Positions 34,552-45,005 of a DNA stretch of 64,000 nucleotides are shown here, in pieces. This DNA is from Pseudomonas sp. LP_7_YM (GTDB lineage: Bacteria > Pseudomonadota > Gammaproteobacteria > Pseudomonadales > Pseudomonadaceae), in the NCBI RefSeq assembly GCF_004364435.1, contig NZ_SOCT01000009.1:62001-126000 (forward strand), written 5' to 3'. Position 1 is the stretch's first letter. Every line of letters starts with the position of its first letter. The notes beneath the pieces were generated by a model, which saw only the letters and a list, made by a program, of their open reading frames with translations, searched no databases and was not told the origin of the DNA. The position numbers were made by a program, and so were the translations under genes.

Positions 34552-36303
34552 TTATAACGATGGTTTGCGTGCTGTGCTATCCGAAAAGTCTGAAACGGTC
34601 ATACGAAGAAACGTCGAGCAGAATTCTTCGGGGCGTAAGGGCAGGCTGACGATGTAGCCCTGGATCTGTTCGCAGCCCTCGTCGGCGAGAAATTGCTGTT
34701 GTTCGACGGTTTCCACGCCTTCGGCGATGACGGTCAGTTGCATGCTGCGACCCAGCGCGATGATGGCGCGCACGATGGCGACGTCGTGAGGGTCTTCCGG
34801 CAAGCCTCGCACGAATGACTGGTCGATCTTGAGGCTATCCAATGGCAGGCGCTTGAGGTAGCTGAGCGAAGAATAGCCGGTGCCGAAGTCATCGATTGCC
34901 AGTTGCACGCCGAGTGTTTTGAGGCGGTGCAGCACCGAGAGTGCTTCTTCTGTCTGGGACATGATGAAGTTTTCGGTGATTTCCAGTTGCAGGCACTCGG
35001 GTTGCAATTCGTACCGGGTAAGGAGTTGCTCGATACGGTTGAGCAGATTGGGCTGACGCAGCTGGGCCCCTGCCAGGTCAACCGAGAGCGAGCCGAAGAC
35101 GTCGTAGGCCCGGTTCCCCTGATGGAGTTGCTGACAGGCTGTTTCCAGCACCCATTCGCCGATCTGCAGGATCATGCCGTTTTCTTCTGCCAGAGGAATG
35201 AACCGCTCGGGTGAGACTTCGCCGAACGTGGGATGGGTCCAGCGAAATAAGCGCTTCAGCCCCGACCAAACGTTGTGTCAGCAGGCTGACTTTAGGCTGG
35301 TAGGAGAGGGTGAATTCGTTGCGCTCGATGGCGCGTCGTAGTTCATGCTCCAGCGCGATGCGCTCGCTGGCTTGGCGGTGAGATCACGGGTGTAACTTTC
35401 GACGCGGTTGCGGCCTTTTGCCTTGGAGCGGTACATCGCGGCATCGGCGTTTTTGATGAGCGTGGCGACTTCGGCGCCGTCAGAGGGGAACAGCGCGGTG
35501 CCGATACTGGTGCTGATGGAAACTCGTGCTCGCCGGCCTGGAAGGGCGCCGAGAAGCTGTTCAGCAGCGTGGTGGCAATGGCTTTGGAGTCGCTGCCGCT
35601 TTGCAGGCCCGGGAGCAAGATAATGAATTCATCGCCGCCCAGTCGGGCGACGGTGTCGATATCGCGCAGGTTTTCCTTCAACCGTTGGGCGATGCCCTTG
35701 AGCAGCAAGTCCCCGACCGGGTGTCCAAGGCTGTCATTGATGTGCTTGAAACGGTCCAGATCAAGAAACAGCACTGCGCCGACGCTTTGCGATTCGGTGC
35801 TGTGAGCAAGGGCTGCCTGCAGGCGGTTCTCGAACAGTGTGCGGTTCGGCAGACCGGTCAGTGGGTCGTGGTGCGCTTGATAGTCGAGCTGCGCTTGAGC
35901 GTGTTTAAGGCTTGAGATATTGGTGAAGACTGCGACGAAATGAGTAATGAACCTGTCGCGGTTGCGCACCGCGCTGATGGTTAGCCAGCTAGGGTAAATT
36001 TCACCGTTCTTCACTACGATTACAGATTTCTCCCTGCCAGTGGCCTTCTGCAGTCAGTTGATACCACATGGCAGCGTAAAATGCGCTGTCGTGCAGTCCG
36101 GAGGCGAGCAGGTGGGGAGTCTTACCGAGGGCTTCGGCCTCGCTGTAGCCAGTGATTTCACTGGTAGCACGATTAACGGCGTTGATGTTGACGCGTGTCG
36201 GTGATAGTACCCCTTCGGCCGTGCTCTCGATGAGCCCGCGATTGGTTCGGACCACCACCGCCAGAACGGTCGCTAGCAGCAGCCCTGCAAGCTCGTAAAT
36301 CAC
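34552..36303 (-). pseudogene. PAS-GGDEF-EAL cyclic-di-GMP protein, multiply frameshifted
   Basis: Pieces in successive frames give a hydrophobic segment (VIYELAGLLLATVLAVVV), a PAS domain (NAVNRATSEITGYSEAEALG), a GGDEF domain (DPLTGLPNRTLFENRL; RLGGDEFIILLPG) and an EAL domain (LVGAEALI; IDDFGTGYSSLSYLKRLP; VIAEGVETVEQQQFL). The frame is broken near 36005, 35520, 35375 and 35245. It is the counterpart of PAO1 PA0575, next to rpoD, but the long N-terminal sensor region of that protein is missing. The GGDEF part alone is intact over about 180 residues, from 36014 to about 35480. Confidence 0.85.
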
Positions 36304-36442
36304 GAGCGCCCGCCAGAATCGGGTCGGTTCGAAAGCGCGATCTTATCGCCGGTTTTTCAGAGTCCACCTGCGGCAGCTCAGCCTCGAGTGTAGCTGTGCT
36401 TCAGGAAGGTGGCACACTGCCAAATACGTGTTCCCTGAAATG

Positions 36443-36465
36443 CAAAAAACCCCGGCATGCCGGGG
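36443..36465 (-). terminator. Rho-independent terminator of rpoD
   Basis: CCCCGGCATGCCGGGG followed by TTTTTTGC on the minus strand, 24 bases beyond the rpoD stop. Confidence 0.92.
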
Positions 36466-36488
36466 ATCTTGTGGTAGGCGCGTTAAGC

Positions 36489-38333
<1,845 letters not shown>

Positions 38334-38400
38334 AACACCCTATCCACTGAAGGTCTTGGCGGGCAAAAAACAAGCCGAGGATTATACCCGAGCTCGGACC

Positions 38401-40371
38401 TCACGCGCCAGTTGAGGTCGGGGTTTGTGCAGGAACTTTGCGATTTAACAGGTTGAGCAGCTGAACTTTTTCCTCTGCGCTCAGCCCGGTCTGCCGTTCC
38501 TTCCTGATCAATTGATCCAGGCTTCGCTCGCGTTGGCGGGCGGACAAGCTAGTTATAGTGTCGAAAAACTGTTGTTCAAGGTTATCGGCCGAGATAAGCC
38601 ATTCCTTTTCCGCAAGTTGTCGTAATAATCGTCCCTGATCGGTTCCATGCCAGCGAGCGATCAATTGCAGCGATCGCAGCTTGGGGTTTTTCTGCAACGC
38701 TTCGAGCAATGCCACCAGCAACTGCGAGTAAACGTTGTCTTCGGCCGCAAAGTAACTGGTATCTTCCACCTTTTGCGACAGGTCAGGATGATGAAGCAAC
38801 GTCCTGAGTGCTGTCAGTGTAGGAGGTTCGACGGTTGCCGGTGTCCGCGGGGCACGTGGTTCGTAGTCCGGGCGTTTACCGTTCCTGTCCCACTTCTTGC
38901 GCTTGTCCCACGGTTTTTTATCCCATTTCGTCTGTTGCCCACCCGTTGCGCCAGGTGTCCATTGCTGCTGCGACTCATACGCATCGTGGGGTTGATAGTC
39001 GCCGTAATCAGGCACCGAATCGTAGTCGAAGCCCGGATCGTAAACCGGTTGTGTCTCCGGCGGAGCGCTTTGCACCAGTTGATTTACCGCTGCGGTGTCC
39101 AGCCCGGTAATTTCCTTAAGCCGGCGACGCATAAGCTCGCGCAAGTTGGCGCCCGGGACTTTTTCGATCAGTGGCGCAGCCAGGGTGACCATATGCGCCT
39201 TGCCTTCCAGCGAGCGTGGATCTGCTTCTTTGGTTAACTGCTCGAAAAAATAGTCGGCCAGCGGTTGCGCGTGCTGGTTGATCCTTGCCTTGAACGCATC
39301 GGTACCTTCGGCGCGAACCAGCGTGTCCGGGTCTTCACCTTCGGGTAAAAACAGAAAGCGCGCGCGGCGACCATCCTGAAGGCTGGTAAGTGTTGCCTCC
39401 AGCGCTCGCCATGCGGCATTGCGCCCTGCCTGGTCTCCGTCGAAGCAGAACAGAACGTTTGGCACTACGCGAAACAGCCTTTTAAGGTGCTCTTCGCTGG
39501 TGGCGGTGCCCAATGTTGCGACAGCGTTGCGCAAGCCTTGCTGCGCCAGCGCAATGACGTCCATGTAGCCTTCAACAACGATGATTTCGTCAAGGTTGCG
39601 ATTGTATTTGCGCGCCTCGAACAGGCCGTACAGCTCCTGGCCCTTGTGAAATACCGGCGTCTCGGGCGAGTTCAGATACTTCGGTTTGTCGTCACCCAGT
39701 ACGCGACCGCCAAAAGCAATGACCCGACCCCGACTGTCGCGAATGGGAAACATCACTCGGTCGCGAAAGCGGTCGTAACGCTTGCCGGTTTCGGCATTCT
39801 CAATCAGCAGGCCGGCATCGATCATGGCCTTTTGCTGAAGAGTGTCGCTGCTCAAATGCTTGTACAGATTGTCCCAGCCGGGCGGGGCGAACCCCAGCCC
39901 GAAATCGCGGGCAATTTCGCCCGAGAGGCCACGGCCTTTCAGGTAGTCCACTGCGAATTTGCGTGTCGGGTGACTTTTCAGTGCGGCACGGTAAAAGTCG
40001 GCGGCAGCAGTCAATAGCGGGTAAAGCGGCGAATCAGTAGGCTGTCGGGGCTTTTGGCCTCTGACGCCCTGTTCGCGGGGTACCTCCATGCCAGCGGCTT
40101 TGGCCAGTTCCTCGACTGCCTGGGGGAAATCCAGATTGTCGTGGTCCATGATGAAGCCAAGGGCATTGCCACCTGCGCCACAACCAAAACAGTAGTAGAA
40201 CTGCTTGTCAGGGCTGACGCTGAACGAGGGTGTCTTTTCCTTGTGGAAAGGGCAGCAGGCACTGAAATTCTTGCCGGTTTTCTTTAATTGAACGCGAGAG
40301 CTGACAACATCGACGATGTCGGTGCGGTTCAGAAGGTCGTCAATAAAACCTTGGGGAATCAGTCCGGCCAT
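38401..40371 (-). CDS. dnaG: DNA primase
   Basis: Makes RNA primers for replication. The N-terminal zinc motif is CPFHKEKTPSF with YYCFGCGAGGNALGF (C40, H43, C61, C64). The TOPRIM domain contains IVVEGYMDVIALAQ. A Pro/Trp/Lys-rich linker lies around residues 450-530, and a C-terminal DnaB-binding helical domain follows. The length of 656 residues is normal for Pseudomonas. Confidence 0.98.
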   Translation of the reverse strand: MAGLIPQGFIDDLLNRTDIVDVVSSRVQLKKTGKNFSACCPFHKEKTPSFSVSPDKQFYYCFGCGAGGNALGFIMDHDNLDFPQAVEELAKAAGMEVPREQGVRGQKPRQPTDSPLYPLLTAAADFYRAALKSHPTRKFAVDYLKGRGLSGEIARDFGLGFAPPGWDNLYKHLSSDTLQQKAMIDAGLLIENAETGKRYDRFRDRVMFPIRDSRGRVIAFGGRVLGDDKPKYLNSPETPVFHKGQELYGLFEARKYNRNLDEIIVVEGYMDVIALAQQGLRNAVATLGTATSEEHLKRLFRVVPNVLFCFDGDQAGRNAAWRALEATLTSLQDGRRARFLFLPEGEDPDTLVRAEGTDAFKARINQHAQPLADYFFEQLTKEADPRSLEGKAHMVTLAAPLIEKVPGANLRELMRRRLKEITGLDTAAVNQLVQSAPPETQPVYDPGFDYDSVPDYGDYQPHDAYESQQQWTPGATGGQQTKWDKKPWDKRKKWDRNGKRPDYEPRAPRTPATVEPPTLTALRTLLHHPDLSQKVEDTSYFAAEDNVYSQLLVALLEALQKNPKLRSLQLIARWHGTDQGRLLRQLAEKEWLISADNLEQQFFDTITSLSARQRERSLDQLIRKERQTGLSAEEKVQLLNLLNRKVPAQTPTSTGA

Positions 40372-40614
40372 GGCGTTCTCATCATCAGGCGCCCCGCCAG
40401 AAAGATCATGGCGAATCCAAAGCGTAACGACGGTGCTTGGTCAGTGTAGACGGTTAACGCTGCCTGAATCAGGCTGAAAGAGTTAGACGGATTTTGTCTT
40501 GCCGCATCCGCGACATCGACAGTCTCTATCTGTGCTGCGTGGAGCTAAAACTGCAACTGCCGACAGCCCGGCTTTAAGACCGGGCAAGGCAGAAGCTTGC
40601 AACGGACGCCTGTA
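40372..40614 (-). other. rpsU-dnaG spacer with a GC-rich hairpin
   Basis: GCCCGG and CCGGGC form a hairpin around 40566-40585 without a T-run. E. coli has an attenuating terminator at this place. PAO1, as I remember it, has a YqeY-type gene here; none is seen in any frame. Confidence 0.4.
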
Positions 40615-40830
40615 TTAATACAGACGAACGGCGCGGCGCTGTTCGCGCTGAACTTTCTTGGCGTGACGTTTAACAGCAGCAGCTGCCATACGCTTACGCT
40701 TGGAAGTTGGCTTCTCGTAAAATTCGCGGCTACGAACTTCGGCCAGAGTGCCGGCTTTCTCGCAGGAGCGCTTGAAACGACGCAGAGCTACGTCGAAGGG
40801 TTCATTCTCTTTAACTTTGACGGCTGGCAT
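40615..40830 (-). CDS. rpsU: 30S ribosomal protein bS21
   Basis: 71 residues: MPAVKVKENEPFDVALRRFK with RSCEKAGTLAEVRSREFYEK and a very basic tail KRKRMAAAAVKRHAKKVQRE. This is the usual first gene of rpsU-dnaG-rpoD, divergent from tsaD. Confidence 0.98.
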   Translation of the reverse strand: MPAVKVKENEPFDVALRRFKRSCEKAGTLAEVRSREFYEKPTSKRKRMAAAAVKRHAKKVQREQRRAVRLY

Positions 40831-41025
40831 CCAGAGCTACCTTCATTCATTACCGGGGTCGACGCCTCGCACAACACTTGCACTAAGTACGCCGGTTTTA
40901 AGGGTTGCGGATGTTAACCCCTCGGCGCGAGGAATGCAAAGCCTCTGATCGAAAACCGCTGGTCGCAGGCCTGAGCGGCGACTATTATGCGCGCCTTCGA
41001 ATTTAGCCTCTACAAGGCGTACCCC

Positions 41026-42051
41026 ATGCTAGTACTGGGATTGGAAACTTCCTGCGACGAGACCGGCGTTGCGCTGTACGACAGCGAACGCGGCCTGCTC
41101 GCCGATGCATTATTCAGCCAGATCGACCTGCACCGCGTTTATGGCGGTGTGGTGCCTGAACTGGCCTCCCGCGATCACGTAAAACGCATGCTGCCCTTGA
41201 TTCGTCAGGTTTTGGCCGAGGCCGACTGTGCCGCCACCGAGATCGATGCGATTGCTTATACAGCAGGTCCTGGCCTGGTCGGAGCGCTGCTGGTTGGGGC
41301 TTCCTGTGCCCAGGCGCTGGCCTTTGCCTGGGATATTCCGGCGCTGGGCGTTCACCACATGGAAGGCCATTTGCTGGCCCCCATGCTGGAAGCGCAACCA
41401 CCTGAGTTTCCGTTCGTCGCTTTGTTGGTTTCAGGTGGTCACACACAGCTGGTGCGGGTCGATGGCATCGGCCTGTATGAGCTTTTGGGCGAGACACTGG
41501 ATGACGCTGCCGGTGAAGCGTTCGACAAGACCGCGAAGATGATGGGCCTTCATTACCCTGGTGGTCCCGAGATTTCCCGGCTGGCGCTCAGCGGAGTGGC
41601 TGGTCGGTTTACCTTCCCGCGACCCATGACCGATCGCCCCGGTCTGGATTTCAGCTTCAGCGGTCTGAAAACCTTCGCGCTGAACACCTGGCAGCAATGC
41701 CAAAGCGCTGGGGACGACGGCGAGCAAACCCGTTGCGACATCGCGCTGGCCTTCCAGCAGGCGGTGGTGGAGACTCTGACCATCAAGTGCAAACGTGCCC
41801 TTAAGCAAACTGGGCTCAAGCGTCTGGTAATCGCCGGGGGCGTAAGCGCGAACAAGGCTTTGCGTCAATCCCTTGAGCAGATGCTCGGTGGCCTTGGTGG
41901 CAATGTGTATTACGCCCGGCCCGAGTTCTGCACCGACAACGGGGCGATGATCGCCTTCGCTGGGTGCCAGCGCCTGCAGGCGGGGCAGAAAGAAAGCCTG
42001 AGCATCAGCGTTCAGGCTCGCTGGCCGATGGAGCAATTGCCAGGTCTTTGA
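41026..42051 (+). CDS. tsaD: tRNA N6-adenosine threonylcarbamoyltransferase TsaD
   Basis: Completes t6A37 formation in ANN-decoding tRNAs. The ASKHA fold is seen from LGLETSCDETGVALYD, and the metal-binding His pair is in GVHHMEGHLLAP. GETLDDAAGEAFDKTAKMMG and VIAGGVSANKALR follow. The protein has 341 residues from ATG 41026. It is divergent from rpsU, as in most gamma-proteobacteria. Confidence 0.98.
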   Translation: MLVLGLETSCDETGVALYDSERGLLADALFSQIDLHRVYGGVVPELASRDHVKRMLPLIRQVLAEADCAATEIDAIAYTAGPGLVGALLVGASCAQALAFAWDIPALGVHHMEGHLLAPMLEAQPPEFPFVALLVSGGHTQLVRVDGIGLYELLGETLDDAAGEAFDKTAKMMGLHYPGGPEISRLALSGVAGRFTFPRPMTDRPGLDFSFSGLKTFALNTWQQCQSAGDDGEQTRCDIALAFQQAVVETLTIKCKRALKQTGLKRLVIAGGVSANKALRQSLEQMLGGLGGNVYYARPEFCTDNGAMIAFAGCQRLQAGQKESLSISVQARWPMEQLPGL

Positions 42052-42068
42052 TGAATAACAGTGTGATG

Positions 42069-42094
42069 AAAAAAGGCTCGAATGAGCCTTTTTC
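42069..42094. terminator. Shared terminator between convergent tsaD and plsY
   Basis: AAAAAGGCTC, a GAAT loop and GAGCCTTTTT; T-runs on both strands. Confidence 0.88.
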
Positions 42095-42105
42095 AGTTTT
42101 TGCAT

Positions 42106-42675
42106 TCAGAAATGCCGTTCGCGCCCGGCAAACAGGTCGCGTAGATTGCCGCGGTGGCGCCATACGATCAGCAAGGTCAGCAGACTCATGGGCATCAGCG
42201 CATGAGGCTCCTGCCAGGCCAGCAGCGGCAGGGTTAACGGCGTGGCGATCAGCGATGCCAGAGAACTGGTTCGAGTGAGATAAAAGGTCAGCAGCCAGGT
42301 CGTGATCGCAAGCAAGGCGGCAGGCGGGTAAAGACCCAACAGCATGCCTGCAGCGGTGGCGACGCCTTTGCCGCCACGGAAACGAAAGTACAGTGGAAAG
42401 AGATGGCCGAGCACGGCATAAAGTCCGACCCAGGCTTGCTGACGAGGGTCGAGCCCGGCTGCTGCGGCGATCAGCACCGGGAGCAAACCTTTGCAGGCGT
42501 CGCCGATCAGGGTCAGGATAGCGAGCTTCCTGCCGGCCAGACGTAGCATGTTGGTGGCGCCTGCGTTGCCCGAGCCACTGACACGTGGGTCCGGACTGCC
42601 AGTGATGCGGCTGAGCAGGATGGCGAAGGACAGCGAGCCGAGCAGGTAGGCGAGGATCGCCAGTAACCAAAACAT
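42106..42675 (-). CDS. plsY: Acyl-phosphate:glycerol-3-phosphate acyltransferase PlsY
   Basis: First acylation step of phospholipid synthesis at the inner membrane. The protein has 189 residues with five or more membrane segments. Conserved motifs are GSGNAGATNMLRLAGRK, the acyl-phosphate loop FRGGKGVATAAG and the RHRGNLRDLFAGRE tail. Start MFWLLAILAYLLGS at 42675 is preferred; ATG 42684, three codons upstream, is possible. Confidence 0.96.
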   Translation of the reverse strand: MFWLLAILAYLLGSLSFAILLSRITGSPDPRVSGSGNAGATNMLRLAGRKLAILTLIGDACKGLLPVLIAAAAGLDPRQQAWVGLYAVLGHLFPLYFRFRGGKGVATAAGMLLGLYPPAALLAITTWLLTFYLTRTSSLASLIATPLTLPLLAWQEPHALMPMSLLTLLIVWRHRGNLRDLFAGRERHF

Positions 42676-42749
42676 GCTAACCATTCCGGGCGGGGATGCC
42701 CTGATTCTAACGGCGCATTGCGCCCTTGTCGTGCAGCGGAGAGAAAGGC

Positions 42750-43103
42750 TTGGACAGAGTTTTCATTGAGGGTCTGGAGGTCGATACGGTGATCGGTGCC
42801 TACGACTGGGAGCGCGGCATTCGTCAGTGCCTGCGTCTGGACCTGAGTTTTGCCTGGGACATTCGGCCGGCAGCGGCGGGTGACGACCTGAGCAAGGCAC
42901 TTGACTACGCCAGCGTCTCCACGCGGATTCAGGCTTTTGCCGAGGTCTCGCAATTCCAGTTGGTCGAAACCTTTGCCGAGCGTCTGACCGAGGTGTTGAT
43001 GAGTGAATTCAATATCCCCTGGCTGCACTTGAAGCTGACCAAGCCCGGAGCCGTGCCAGCGGCCAAGGGTGTAGGCGTGGAGATTGAGCGCGGATGTCGC
43101 TGA
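42750..43103 (+). CDS. folB: Dihydroneopterin aldolase
   Basis: Folate synthesis: dihydroneopterin to 6-hydroxymethyl-dihydropterin. 117 residues starting at TTG 42750 (DRVFIEGLEVDTVIGAYDWE), with GGAGAG upstream. The catalytic lysine lies in LKLTKPGAVPAAKGVGVEIE. It overlaps folK, which uses its product. Confidence 0.95.
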   Translation: MDRVFIEGLEVDTVIGAYDWERGIRQCLRLDLSFAWDIRPAAAGDDLSKALDYASVSTRIQAFAEVSQFQLVETFAERLTEVLMSEFNIPWLHLKLTKPGAVPAAKGVGVEIERGCR

Positions 43104-43621
43104 CACGAATTTTTCTGGGCCTGGGTAGCAATATCGACCGTCACCAGCACCTGTGTGCCGGACTCGATGCGCTAGCCGAGATCCTCACCGATATGTCCTG
43201 CTCGCCGGTATTCGAGAGTCATCCGGTGGGGATCAAGAGTGGGCCCTTTATCAATCTGGTGGTATCGGCGCTGACTGATCTGCCATTGATCGAACTGGAT
43301 CGTCGCCTGAAATTCATCGAAGCCGACAATGGTCGCTATGCGCCGGCCCGTAAGGGTTTGCCGCTGGATATCGATGTGTTGCTGTATGGCGACCAGGTGG
43401 GCAACTTCGACGGATTGATTCTGCCGCGTGCGGAGATTCTGAAGAATGCCTTCGTGCTGTGGCCTTTGTCTCTGATCGCGCCTGAACAAGTGCACCCGGC
43501 AGCAGGCATGACGGTCGCCCGCTTGTGGGAAAACGCTCAAATTGACCAGCAGCTTTGGCCGGTCGGGTTTGAGTGGCGAGGTGAGCAGCTGACGCCGGCT
43601 GCGATGTTGCCCCCGATTTAG
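43094..43621 (+). CDS. folK: 2-amino-4-hydroxy-6-hydroxymethyldihydropteridine diphosphokinase
   Basis: Pyrophosphorylates the FolB product. The start MSLTRIFLGLGSNID and the signature block (LDRRLKFIEADNGR then KGLPLDIDVLLYGD, corresponding to the R-x-x-P-R-x-x-D-I-D-L motif) identify it. The usual arginines of that motif are partly replaced (ARKGLPLDID), so this may be the second, variant FolK paralogue found in Pseudomonas. Length 175. It overlaps folB by ten bases. Confidence 0.92.
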   Translation: MSLTRIFLGLGSNIDRHQHLCAGLDALAEILTDMSCSPVFESHPVGIKSGPFINLVVSALTDLPLIELDRRLKFIEADNGRYAPARKGLPLDIDVLLYGDQVGNFDGLILPRAEILKNAFVLWPLSLIAPEQVHPAAGMTVARLWENAQIDQQLWPVGFEWRGEQLTPAAMLPPI

Positions 43622-43694
43622 CCGGCATCCCCCGTTCACCTTGGCAGTGAGGTCACTGCCACACGGGGCCGCGAAATCCCGCAGTGTCATGCAC

Positions 43695-44924
43695 TCAAGC
43701 TTGATATGTCGCCTTATAAACCGTCAGCGTATCCAGCCGCTCCCGTTTAAGCGCCTCGCCCAGTTGCTGCCCTTGATAACCCTTGTCCAGCAGCGGCTGC
43801 ACGGATACTCGTCTGGCTGCATCGGCCGCGCCTCGCAGGTATTCAGCCTGTGGATAGCTGCGATACTCGAATCCCCTACGGCCTCGCGCGTCCATTTCGC
43901 ACGCGACGATGAACTCCTCGAAACGCTGGGGACGGCGGTAGACGTCGAAACTTTGCAACAGGTCGAGCAAGGTCGAAGGCCGCAATTCCAGCGCGCGATG
44001 ACCGTGGGTGTGATATTCGCCGACCAGTAGCGCCAGTTCCTGGCAATCCCTTGGCACCTTGAAGCGCAGGCTAACGGCCTTGATGGCTTTGAGTCCCTTT
44101 TGCTCGTGTGCGATATGCCGGGGCCACTCCTCCTCAGGAGTCAGTCCTTTGCCCAGGTCGTGCAGCAGGCAGGCCCAGCGGACCGCAAGCGGCTGGTGGT
44201 GCAGCGCTGACTGATGCACAACGCCAAGCACGTGCAGGCCGGTGTCGATTTCCGGGTGATGGGCTTCGGGTTGAGGCACGCCGAACAGCGCATCGATTTC
44301 CGGCATCAGCACTTTGAGCGCCCCGCATTCGCGCAGAACCTGAATAAACACCTGCGGCTCCCGTTCCATCAGTGCGCGGGAAATCTCTTTCCAGCTGCGC
44401 TCCGGGGTCAGCGCTTCCAGCTCACCCGATGCGCTGAGCTGGCGCATCAAGGACAGCGTTTCGGGGGCGATGATGAAACCTTCGGGTGCATACCGGGCTG
44501 CAAAGCGGGCGACCCGCAACACTCGCAAAGGGTCTTCCGCGAACGCTGGAGAAACGTGGCGCAAGATGCGTTCCTGCAAGTCGCGCTGCCCTTGGTAGGG
44601 GTCTGTCAGATGACCCTCTTTGTCTTCGGCGATGGCATTGATCGTCAAGTCGCGGCGGATCAGGTCCTGTTCCAGGGTAACGTCTGGGGAGGCGTGAAAC
44701 ACAAACCCGCCATACCCGCGTCCGGTCTTGCGCTCTGTGCGCGCTAGCGCATATTCCTCGCCGGTCAGAGGATGCAGAAATACCGGAAAGTCCGTCCCTA
44801 CGGGGCGATAGCCCTTGACCAGCATTTCATCGGTCGTCGCGCCGACCACGACCCAATCAGTGTCCGCAACCGTTTTACCAAGCAGGCGATCGCGAACGGC
44901 GCCGCCAACTTTATAGATCTGCAT
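43695..44924 (-). CDS. cca: Multifunctional CCA-adding enzyme
   Basis: CTP/ATP:tRNA nucleotidyltransferase, class II, 409 residues from ATG 44924 (MQIYKVGGAVRDRLLGKTVA), preceded by GGAGG at seven bases. The catalytic D-x-D is in ADTDWVVVGAT, and the RRDLTINAIA motif follows. The C-terminal HD domain (RWACLLHDLGKGLTP) gives phosphatase/phosphodiesterase activity. Convergent with folBK. Confidence 0.97.
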   Translation of the reverse strand: MQIYKVGGAVRDRLLGKTVADTDWVVVGATTDEMLVKGYRPVGTDFPVFLHPLTGEEYALARTERKTGRGYGGFVFHASPDVTLEQDLIRRDLTINAIAEDKEGHLTDPYQGQRDLQERILRHVSPAFAEDPLRVLRVARFAARYAPEGFIIAPETLSLMRQLSASGELEALTPERSWKEISRALMEREPQVFIQVLRECGALKVLMPEIDALFGVPQPEAHHPEIDTGLHVLGVVHQSALHHQPLAVRWACLLHDLGKGLTPEEEWPRHIAHEQKGLKAIKAVSLRFKVPRDCQELALLVGEYHTHGHRALELRPSTLLDLLQSFDVYRRPQRFEEFIVACEMDARGRRGFEYRSYPQAEYLRGAADAARRVSVQPLLDKGYQGQQLGEALKRERLDTLTVYKATYQA

Positions 44925-45005
44925 AAAAAACCTCCGTGAGCGCGACAGGATAAACCTAACGTCGCGCCTGTGGAGGTGCATTTTTCTCAGGTCCCGCTTT
45001 GGTCT

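Noticed and set aside
43641..44747. Plus-strand ORFs opposite cca
   Set aside because: Shadows of a complete cca gene with clear motifs and RBS.
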